NCBI GenBank assembly: GCA_017883105.1
Contig: JADGOF010000010.1
Span: 1 to 18,596 of the forward strand
Direction of reading: 5' to 3'
From: Acidimicrobiales bacterium
GTDB taxonomy: Bacteria > Actinomycetota > Acidimicrobiia > Acidimicrobiales > RAAP-2
DNA: 18,596 nt
A program made the translations under genes and the position numbers. The notes beneath the pieces were generated by a model. It did no database searches. It was not told where the DNA came from and worked only from the letters and a program-made list of their open reading frames with translations. Below, piece by piece: positions 7,927-14,712 of this stretch; position 1 is the stretch's first letter; each line of letters opens with the position of its first letter.

Positions 7927-10900
7927 TCAAGGTCCAGTGATGGCCGTTCGGGCGCACTCGACGAATGCACTGAGCGTTCCGATGAGGTGCATGTCTTCCA
8001 CGGTTCGCGCCCGGCTGTTCAGAAGGTCTTCGGTGCACACCAAGAGAGCAAGGCACTGCGCCCGGCTGATGGCGACATTGAGCCGGTTCCGCGAGAAGAG
8101 GAAGTCAGGACCTCGAGGCATGTCGTCGCCAGTGGAGGTCGTCATCGTGAAGAAGACGACGGGTGCCTCACGGCCCTGGAACTTGTCCACCGTCCCCACC
8201 TGGACTCCTGCCGTGCGTGGATCCGCACTCAGCGCATCTCGCACTCGGTGCACCTGGTCGTTGTACGGGGCGACCACCATGAAGTCGTGCGCCCCGAGAG
8301 GGGTGTGGTTCCCGTGGCTGTCGCACCAGTCCCTTCCCAACAAATCGAGGACGGCAGCCACGACTATCTCGGCCTCTTCTGGCGACTCGGTGGACCGCCC
8401 AGAGTGGTTGGCCTCGATCCAGACCAGGCCCGCGTCCACGCCGTCGATGCGCTGGTCGGCACACGCCGGGTAGCTCGAGAGTCGCCCCTCGTAGAACTGG
8501 GAGGAGATGAAGTCACACACAGATGGGTGCATCCGCCGGGTCTCGGCCAGGAAAACGCCACGGTCCGGAGGAATGGTCGCGGCGTCCCCCAGGACGTGCT
8601 CAAGGACGCTGGCACCTGATCCGTCCGGATGCGTGCCCTTGGAGACCTGTGCCAGTTGGAGTGGATCGCCGAGCAGCAGGACGTTGCGGGCCGCACCCGA
8701 GGCGGCGACCGCATCTGCCAAAGAGAGCTGACCTGCCTCGTCGATGATCAGCACATCGACTGGTGCGTCCCGCATCTCCCTCGAGCAGAAGAACCACGAC
8801 GTACCGGCGAGCAGGTTGAATCTGGCGTTGGCTGCCGCTGCGTTGCTCCCTGGATAGGCCACTCCGGGCAGCCCTCCGTTGTCCGGCTTCTTGGCCTTCC
8901 TGCATGCGACCAACTGATCGAGTTGGCCCTTCTGGGCAAACACGTCGAGGGTGGCCTCGAGCAGGTTGTCGATTGCTGCGTGACCCATCGCCGAGATCCC
9001 CACCCTCTTCCCCGCGGTGACCAGCGCGTGAACGATGTGTGCGCCTCGATAGGTCTTCCCCGTACCGGGCGGGCCCTGGACGGCGACGTAGCTGGAGTTG
9101 AGATCGTTTACCCATCCGAGGATGTGCTCGAGGTCATCAGTGAAAAGGCCCCCATCCGGGCCGCAATCGGGCGCGAAGTCCGGCAGGGCGCGGCCGAGCA
9201 GGGCGAGGCTCACCGGATTGGGAGGCCCCTCCCCCGGCAGCGCCAGCATCTGGCGAGCCAGCTGGCAGAGCACCTCGGGCTTCGGCTTCGGCTGCACCCA
9301 GTCGTCCATGCTCAGTGCTCGAGGGAAGAAGCCGTCAGCCTCTCGCTTCTCGTTCCAGCGCAACGCCACGGTTCGGGCGTCGCGGTCGATGTCGACGAGC
9401 CCAACGAACCCGCTCTCGTCCAGGCCCCCACCGATGAGCGCCGTTCCCTTGCGGACGTCGTTGCCAAGCTCTTGCTCGGGCCACGAGAAGACGGCGTACT
9501 TGAGGTCCCCGCTCCTCCCCTGGTGCTGCTCGAACTCGACGAAGGTGAGGCCAGCGAGGACGTCCGGGTCATCGAGGAGGTCGTGAAGTTCCCCTTGCAG
9601 CTCAGCGAACTTCGGGCCCACGTCCGCAGAACGCTCGCGCCGCCAGTAGCCGAGGAGGTCACCGAGCAGATGCTCAATCGTGCCGATGTCTGATGCCAGC
9701 AGCTGCTCCGCCAGCAGGTCGAGCTCCGGGTCTACCTCGTACTCGTCGAGGATCGCGGCGCGCCACTCGTCATCGGGCGGGCGTTGATCGAGGAGCCAGC
9801 CGTGGAGAGCGTTGGTCGCCATGACGTCGTCCTGGTTGTACCGAGCGATGGCGTCGAGCAGCGCAGGATCGCCCTCCTGCAGATAGGCCTCGTAGTCGAC
9901 GACAGCGCCGACACCTTGTCCGATGCCCTCGTGCCGGTCGAAGCCCGCCAGGACCTCGAGGTGCTTGAGGCCATACGACTCCACCCCTACCTGGAAGGAG
10001 TTCGTCGCCACGGTCATCAGGTCGACAAACAGCCCCGTGGCGCGAAGGTGGGTGAACAGCGCCTCCGACGGTGTCCCGAGCGTCATGGAAGCCAGCGCAC
10101 TTCGCTCCGTGTGGTTGTAGTGGTACACGTGACTGTCAGGGTGCTCTGACCGGCGCTGCTCGAAGAAGGCCACGACGTCGGCCACCACGGCCGCCTGCGA
10201 GTCGAGATCGTGAGCCCACCGGCCGTCGTAGATCCACTCGCCTTGGTCCTGGTACCACAGGCCGAAAAGGAAGAACAGGCCTGATGCCGGGGTCCAGAAC
10301 GGGTGACCCTCGAGGTCGAAGTAGACGTCGCCCTGGTCAGGCGGAGGGAGCTGGGCGTAGCCGTGCCCCCACACGGGATCGTCACCGACCGGGACCGGCT
10401 GGAAGGCGGGCGGCTGCTCCGGGTGGTCCCGGGACAGCACCTGCAGCCCCGACTGGCCACGAAGCCGCTCCTGGCGCGCAGCGCGCACCCCTGGTATCGG
10501 ACGATCGGCCTGTGCCAACTCGGCGAGTGTGGCGACGCCGTCCTCCCGGCACGCGTCGATCTCCTTCGTGCGAACGCCAGCCACGAACACCAAGGAGTCC
10601 TCGGCACGCCAACCGTCCTCACAGTGCCGAGAGAACTCGCAGAACTCACAGTGGGAACAGGGCTCTGCCCGGACGGTGCCGTCCTCCACCGGGGCCGCCA
10701 TCACGTCGCGGAGCTGCCGGCGAAGCCGTCGCCAGTATGGACCAAGCTGCTCGACCGAGAGGGACTCCACCAGGCCAGACCCAAGCCACAGATGGACTTG
10801 TCGTGGGGGGCTTCCCGCGAGCGCCTCCAGCGCATCGGCGTAGAAGCAGAGTTGAAGTACGTGGCCGGGCTTCGCCTGGGCGCGGGTGAGCTTGGCGTCA

Positions 10901-11313
10901 TAGGGCTCGTAGGCCGCGAACCCGTCCATCGGCTCGGGAACCCGGACCAAGAAATCGGCAACCCCGCGCATCCCGTCGTGGATCAACGGGAACTGGTAGA
11001 TGACGTCCCAACCGTCCTCCAGCGGGTTACCGACCCGGTCCACCCATTGCTGGAACGACTCATCTTCGCGACGTTCAGGTACCTCGTGGACGCTGACGCC
11101 ACGTTCCCTGAACTCCTCCAGGCAGGCTTGCTCGTGGTCAAGGCCCTTGCGCATCAGGAGCTCGGCGAGCGCACCCGGGGGATTCTGCTCAGCTTCGCCC
11201 GCGCCACGCTGGAGCGTCAGATACCAGCCGCAGTCCAGCCAGGCAGTGATCTTGGAAGGAGTCAGGAGCGTGTCAGCCATGAGTCTCGGACCGAACCGTA
11301 CAGCGCTCCTCAC
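7927..11313 (-). CDS. TM0106-type RecB-like nuclease fused to Upf1/Dna2-like helicase
   Basis: This 1,128-aa protein is a multi-domain DNA or RNA processing enzyme. Residues about 15-235 form a PD-(D/E)XK nuclease of the RecB/Cas4 kind: D120 in GVADFL, D139 and K141 in YDAKL, Q154 and Y158 in QLCFY. C28 together with C222-x2-C225-x5-C231 matches the spacing of the iron-sulfur cluster in Cas4/AddB nucleases. Next is an RNase H-like region with D333/E335 (YFDLEG) and YNQDD ending at 496. The helicase has Walker A GPPGTGKT (747-754), DEAG (858-861), an ETRRMH motif, a DKFQGRE motif with Q1046, and RLNVAISRAQ. The GTG start at 11313 overlaps the preceding stop as GTGA. ATG 11280, 11 codons further in, is an alternative and leaves all domains intact. 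Possible roles are repair or antiphage defence. Confidence 0.9.
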   Translation of the reverse strand: MRSAVRFGPRLMADTLLTPSKITAWLDCGWYLTLQRGAGEAEQNPPGALAELLMRKGLDHEQACLEEFRERGVSVHEVPERREDESFQQWVDRVGNPLEDGWDVIYQFPLIHDGMRGVADFLVRVPEPMDGFAAYEPYDAKLTRAQAKPGHVLQLCFYADALEALAGSPPRQVHLWLGSGLVESLSVEQLGPYWRRLRRQLRDVMAAPVEDGTVRAEPCSHCEFCEFSRHCEDGWRAEDSLVFVAGVRTKEIDACREDGVATLAELAQADRPIPGVRAARQERLRGQSGLQVLSRDHPEQPPAFQPVPVGDDPVWGHGYAQLPPPDQGDVYFDLEGHPFWTPASGLFFLFGLWYQDQGEWIYDGRWAHDLDSQAAVVADVVAFFEQRRSEHPDSHVYHYNHTERSALASMTLGTPSEALFTHLRATGLFVDLMTVATNSFQVGVESYGLKHLEVLAGFDRHEGIGQGVGAVVDYEAYLQEGDPALLDAIARYNQDDVMATNALHGWLLDQRPPDDEWRAAILDEYEVDPELDLLAEQLLASDIGTIEHLLGDLLGYWRRERSADVGPKFAELQGELHDLLDDPDVLAGLTFVEFEQHQGRSGDLKYAVFSWPEQELGNDVRKGTALIGGGLDESGFVGLVDIDRDARTVALRWNEKREADGFFPRALSMDDWVQPKPKPEVLCQLARQMLALPGEGPPNPVSLALLGRALPDFAPDCGPDGGLFTDDLEHILGWVNDLNSSYVAVQGPPGTGKTYRGAHIVHALVTAGKRVGISAMGHAAIDNLLEATLDVFAQKGQLDQLVACRKAKKPDNGGLPGVAYPGSNAAAANARFNLLAGTSWFFCSREMRDAPVDVLIIDEAGQLSLADAVAASGAARNVLLLGDPLQLAQVSKGTHPDGSGASVLEHVLGDAATIPPDRGVFLAETRRMHPSVCDFISSQFYEGRLSSYPACADQRIDGVDAGLVWIEANHSGRSTESPEEAEIVVAAVLDLLGRDWCDSHGNHTPLGAHDFMVVAPYNDQVHRVRDALSADPRTAGVQVGTVDKFQGREAPVVFFTMTTSTGDDMPRGPDFLFSRNRLNVAISRAQCLALLVCTEDLLNSRARTVEDMHLIGTLSAFVECARTAITGP

Positions 11314-11768
11314 GATGGCGTCGTGGGTGCATGTCCGCAGTGTCGTACCCGGCCGGAGCCAGACTCCGACGAGAACATCGTTCCGAGTGTCTCCACGCCA
11401 ACCTGCAGTTCGCCTCGCTCCCTGCGCATCTGCGTAACCCGGCGCTGGGCGTCGGTGGAGTCGTCCATAAACTGGCGGGCCAGGTCGTCGTCATCGGTAA
11501 GGTTGGCATTCCGCCGGGCGTTTGCAGCCTCTCGTTCGCACTGGCCGATCTGCTCGTCGAGGTGCTCGAGACGTGTCTGGCGCCGATCGAGGTGGTAGCC
11601 GAGAGACCGGCCGGTGCGGGCGGCCTCTTGTCCGTCGAGGAGATCCGCCGACAGCCCGTGGCGGATCCCGTCGATCGCCGCCCGGGCGATCGACTGATGG
11701 AGTTCGGCTGGCCTTATCGAGGCGAGCCGGCGGGAGAGGCTCCCCCGGTCATCGGTCCAGGCGCTCAT
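11310..11768 (-). CDS. Coiled-coil protein, possibly the detached C-terminus of the recombinase
   Basis: The 152-aa product starts at ATG 11768 within ATGA, shared with the stop of the upstream recombinase gene, and its own stop is shared with the helicase start. The centre is a charged coiled coil, for example LDRRQTRLEHLDEQIGQCER, followed by ANARRNANLTDDDDLARQFM. Large serine recombinases normally carry such a coiled coil in their C-terminal part. The preceding gene ends without one, so this may be the missing domain made as a separate chain. The only Cys/His cluster is a weak CGH near the C-terminus. No other family is recognised. Gene status is supported by the precise overlaps on both sides. 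Confidence 0.65.
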   Translation of the reverse strand: MSAWTDDRGSLSRRLASIRPAELHQSIARAAIDGIRHGLSADLLDGQEAARTGRSLGYHLDRRQTRLEHLDEQIGQCEREAANARRNANLTDDDDLARQFMDDSTDAQRRVTQMRRERGELQVGVETLGTMFSSESGSGRVRHCGHAPTTPS

Positions 11769-13009
11769 GCGGCCGATCCCTCGTCGATCTCCGCCGGGCG
11801 AGCTTGGAGAACGTACATGGCCGACGTGCCCGTGAGCTTGTACTCCGTCTCGGCGTCACGCCAGCGCACCCAGCCACTCAGCGGCTTGCGACGCCGGTGG
11901 GTGCCACCCCCACCCCGCCGCCGCTCCTTGGTGCCCATGGTGCGCCGTTTCGCCGCCGCGATGACGTCATCCGGTGCCCAGCCACCTTCCGGGATACCCC
12001 AGTCGTAGTGGAAGCGGATGAATCCCGGGTCGTTCGGGGCGACCCCCTCCACTACCAGCTCCCGGAACCGGATCGCGCCCGGGAAGGGATTGCGGTGGAA
12101 GATGTCGACGGTGCCGGTGCGGTAGGTGTCCATCCAGTCGATGAGGCTGGCCAGGCGAGAGTCGGCCCGGCACAGGTCGGCGAATGTGGCGTCGATTCCG
12201 TGGATCCGCTTGATCGTGTCCGAACTCAGCCCGTCGGCACCCGCTGCGTCGACAATCTGCCTGGCTGTCAGTCTCGGGTCCGCCATCATCGTCAGCAGCT
12301 GCCTGACGGCATCCTGCAACTCGGGCACTGGGACGACCGTGCCGTCCTCGGCCAGCCGGTAGCCGGGGGGCACGGCTTCCGATCCGAGGATGTACTTCCC
12401 CGTGCTGTACTTGTTGACCTGCCCGGAGAAGAGGCGCTGGACGATCGAGTCTCGTTCCATGTCTGCGACCAAGGCGAAGGTGGCCCACATCGCCTTGCCG
12501 GGGCCCGAGCGGGGGTCGATGGTGGTTGTCCCGCAGTGGAGGACACCCACGTCGCGCTTGGCGGCCTGGAGGAGCTTCCCGGAGAAGTCCATCGAGCGCA
12601 GAAGCCGGTTGAAGGTGGCGACGTAGACATTCTCGGGCCGGTAGGCGGAGAACACGTCACAGAGCAACTCGATGAAGGCGTTCTCGGACTCGGAGAGGTT
12701 GGTCATTGACGCCGAGCCCATGGAGTAGAGGTAGATGACACCCTGGTGCTCGAAGACAACGGCGTTGGTCTTGTGCTTTCGGTACTGGAAGGTGTCGAAT
12801 GGGCCGGTGCCGAGCAGCGGTGCTATGCCGGCGTCGAGCACGTCCCGGGCGCCGGGTAGGTGGAGGTTCGAGCCGACGGTTTGGCCGATCATCCCCTCCA
12901 TGAGCACGTTGGAGTCGTACGAGCTCTCCCGTGCGATCACGAGCGCGGGCGCTCTCTTCTCCTGTGTTCCAGGTAGCAACGGCAGGGTCTGGGGTTCACG
13001 GTTCGGCAT
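11765..13009 (-). CDS. Serine recombinase (resolvase-type) family protein
   Basis: This 414-aa protein is a serine site-specific recombinase. ATG 13009 is chosen because AAGGAG lies 6 nt upstream; an in-frame ATG 42 bp earlier (13051) has no comparable site. The catalytic N-terminus is ALVIARESS, with R27 and S29 at the places of the family's Arg and nucleophile Ser. The second Arg pair is in ATFNRLLRSMDFSG. The helix leading to DNA binding reads ATFALVADMERDSIVQRLFS, then GYRL, a typical recombinase-domain start. The spacing between nucleophile and NRLLR is larger than usual because of an extra segment (about 40-110). No zinc-ribbon cysteines or coiled coil are present at the C-terminus, and the next gene may supply that part. 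It could mobilise DNA, or have been recruited as the first gene of the nuclease-helicase operon. Confidence 0.85.
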   Translation of the reverse strand: MPNREPQTLPLLPGTQEKRAPALVIARESSYDSNVLMEGMIGQTVGSNLHLPGARDVLDAGIAPLLGTGPFDTFQYRKHKTNAVVFEHQGVIYLYSMGSASMTNLSESENAFIELLCDVFSAYRPENVYVATFNRLLRSMDFSGKLLQAAKRDVGVLHCGTTTIDPRSGPGKAMWATFALVADMERDSIVQRLFSGQVNKYSTGKYILGSEAVPPGYRLAEDGTVVPVPELQDAVRQLLTMMADPRLTARQIVDAAGADGLSSDTIKRIHGIDATFADLCRADSRLASLIDWMDTYRTGTVDIFHRNPFPGAIRFRELVVEGVAPNDPGFIRFHYDWGIPEGGWAPDDVIAAAKRRTMGTKERRRGGGGTHRRRKPLSGWVRWRDAETEYKLTGTSAMYVLQARPAEIDEGSAA

Positions 13010-13015
13010 CAGGTG

Positions 13016-13021
13016 CTCCTT
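13016..13021 (-). promoter_or_regulatory. Ribosome binding site deciding the recombinase start
   Basis: On the minus strand AAGGAG lies 6 nt upstream of ATG 13009. It is the strongest Shine-Dalgarno match in this part of the window and argues for 13009 over 13051 as start. Confidence 0.75.
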
Positions 13022-13146
13022 CTTGGTCGTGGTCTTCGGGTGCCGTGGCAAGCACCGCCCAGGCGGCGACGACGACGCGCCGACGGACAGATGAGCGGAT
13101 CCACTCCACTCCGATAGGTCGATCGTTCTGTCGTTGAACTTCCATG

Positions 13147-13178
13147 ACTGCGCACACCTTAGAAACGGTCTGCGCAGT
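13147..13178. promoter_or_regulatory. Inverted repeat upstream of the recombinase operon, possible operator
   Basis: ACTGCGCA (13147-13154) and TGCGCAGT (13171-13178) form a perfect 8-bp inverted repeat with a 16-bp spacer. Half-site centres are about 24 bp apart, a little over two helical turns. The repeat lies about 140 bp upstream of the recombinase start, where its promoter is expected. It could bind a dimeric regulator, possibly the recombinase itself. No unambiguous -35/-10 pair was found. Confidence 0.4.
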
Positions 13179-13202
13179 TACATCAGTGTCAGGTCTGGTG
13201 AA

Positions 13203-13496
13203 TCAATCCCGGTCAGACGGTGTTTCGGCCACCACGAACTGGTAGGCCCTTCCGTCATCGACCAGGCTCGACTCCCCTGCCGCGCAAGCGGCGATGAGGG
13301 CTTCGACGCGATCGGCGAGTTCTGGGCTCCGGTACAGGCAGGTGCTCTCCACCCACTTGACTGTCCTGAGGCCACGACCCAGCGCCACCAGGTTCGGAAC
13401 AGTGCGGAATCCAGTCAGGCCGGGGTGGCGATGAATCTCGTCCGCGAGCGGAACACGCGTTGGTAACGCGCGCCCATACACGCCCCCCGTGTACAT
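13203..13496 (-). CDS. Possible 97-aa protein of unknown function
   Basis: The open frame encodes up to 97 aa, with a plausible globular part in its last 65 residues (RGLRTVKWVESTCLYRSPEL, then ADRVEALIAACAAG). Codon third positions there are mostly G or C, as in real genes nearby. The first ATG (13496) lies inside a large hairpin, so the true start may be an internal GTG at the VALGRG segment. No strong ribosome binding site is visible. It ends 193 bp before the recombinase start on the same strand. I do not recognise a family. Confidence 0.4.
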   Translation of the reverse strand: MYTGGVYGRALPTRVPLADEIHRHPGLTGFRTVPNLVALGRGLRTVKWVESTCLYRSPELADRVEALIAACAAGESSLVDDGRAYQFVVAETPSDRD

Positions 13497-13519
13497 GGTG
13501 GGCGCGCGTTACCGACGCG
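13456..13519. repeat. Large hairpin (21-bp stem with one mismatch)
   Basis: Arms 13456-13476 and 13499-13519 are reverse complements except for one position; the inner 15 bp (GGTAACGCGCGCCCA) are perfect. Inside it is a second stem, TACACG (13477-13482) with CGTGTA (13488-13493), closing a loop of five Cs, with a 5-nt bulge on the right side only. It lies between two genes that probably point away from each other. It may be an operator, a recombination site or a structured RNA; there is no T-run to make it a standard terminator. Confidence 0.75.
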
Positions 13520-13619
13520 CTCGCTGGCGCTGTTCGACCATCGTTGCCGGCTTCATGGGTGCACCCGTTGCGCGCTCCTCCCACAACCTCCCGTCCGCGC
13601 CGCGCCCACAGATGGCACA

Positions 13620-14255
13620 ATGCGTCACATGCCGGCACTCACTTCCCAGGAACTGGCTGGCGGGATCGCGTTCTGGAACGCACGGCCGAACTGGCCTGCC
13701 GACCTGCACAACGCCGACTACCGACGATGGCAAGCCCAGAACCCGCAGGGGAACTTCTCCCTAGCCTGGTGGGAACCGTTCCTCCGTGACCTGAAAGGCT
13801 GGAAGGCGACCAGGCCGGCCACGGATGCTGAACTCACCAGTCGCTTCACCCAGCTCGCGGGTGCCCTCGGCGCGGCCTGGGCAACCGCCTGCGCACCGTA
13901 CGTCGACAGTGACATCACCACGGACACGTGGGAACAGGTCAGAGCGTTCCCGGACCTCATAGCTGACATCAAGCTGGTCCTGGGTGGCTCACCGGTCTTC
14001 CCCTCGAAGTTCTGCCACTTCCTCCTGCCGAGGATCTTCCCCGTTGTCGACAACGAGGCGATGGGGAATCCCTGGCCCACCTACGAGCGGTACTTCCGGT
14101 ACGTCCAAGGTGAGTGGTCGGCCACCCCACTTGGGACCCAGGCGGCCCTGAAGGACCAGCTGGTTGCGCACGTGAACGCGGCGGGGGGACCCATCTTCGA
14201 CGGCTTCCCGATCGTCACCAAGATCGTCGAGCTCTGCGTGATCGGTGGCCACTAG
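13620..14255 (+). CDS. 211-aa protein of unknown function
   Basis: The product begins MRHMPALTSQELAGGIAFWN; ATG 13629 is an alternative start, and neither has a strong ribosome binding site. It is a soluble, Trp-rich protein with no signal peptide or membrane helix. The most distinctive part is FPSKFCHFLLPRIFPVVDNE (about residues 123-142), followed by a YERYFRYVQGEW segment. A conserved Lys-x-x-His-Phe-x-x-Pro plus Asp-Asn pattern like this suggests a structured core, but I cannot name the family. It is the last gene before the right end of the island, alone on its strand. Codon use is like that of the neighbouring genes. Confidence 0.7.
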   Translation: MRHMPALTSQELAGGIAFWNARPNWPADLHNADYRRWQAQNPQGNFSLAWWEPFLRDLKGWKATRPATDAELTSRFTQLAGALGAAWATACAPYVDSDITTDTWEQVRAFPDLIADIKLVLGGSPVFPSKFCHFLLPRIFPVVDNEAMGNPWPTYERYFRYVQGEWSATPLGTQAALKDQLVAHVNAAGGPIFDGFPIVTKIVELCVIGGH

Positions 14256-14712
14256 AAGCACCACCCGGGTTCATCAGCGCTCTGGCGCAGTTCCCCTTGC
14301 CATCGTGGCTCTGGATACCAGCAACGTCTCGAAGATGCTCGTCGACTGGTGGCGGATTCGCCGGCCGGGGCGCCGACAGGGAGTCTGTCGTCGGGTCCAT
14401 TCAGGTCATCCGGACCAGCTGATCCTTGGCAACGCTGCCAAGGCCTCACAGGGCCCGGGCGATTCCGTCAGCGATGTTGTAGCGGGGCCTCGTTCGTTTG
14501 GACGTGTTTAGACGAAAGGGTCATTGGCGCCCGCTTTCGATCCAGGCCCGGTGCCCCGGGAGTCGGCGCATCCCGAACACCTCATCTGCTGTCGCCCGCT
14601 GCACCCACGTATGTACCCAGGAATCCCGGATCTACGACGTCGTCCAGGACATTCCGCCGATCTCCCCGTACTCGGCGGAATGTCAGACCGCCGATGTATG
14701 CTGGGGAAACAG
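14256..14712. other. Right-end non-coding segment of the island
   Basis: No gene is supported in these 457 bp. Overlapping open frames exist, but their translations lack any motif. The only clear structure is the 13-bp inverted repeat at 14648-14684. By analogy with other integrative elements, this is where attachment-arm sequences may lie. Confidence 0.45.
14648..14684. repeat. Perfect 13-bp inverted repeat close to the right attachment site
   Basis: GACATTCCGCCGA (14648-14660) and TCGGCGGAATGTC (14672-14684) pair perfectly around an 11-nt spacer. It is 44 bp inside the right direct repeat. It could be a binding site for the integrase or excisionase, a terminator-like hairpin protecting the dehydrogenase gene, or an operator. 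No T-run follows on either strand. Confidence 0.75.

Noticed and set aside
8629..9693. 354-aa plus-strand open frame opposite the helicase
   Set aside because: The minus strand encodes intact Walker A and DEAG motifs in the same region, so this is a mirror frame.
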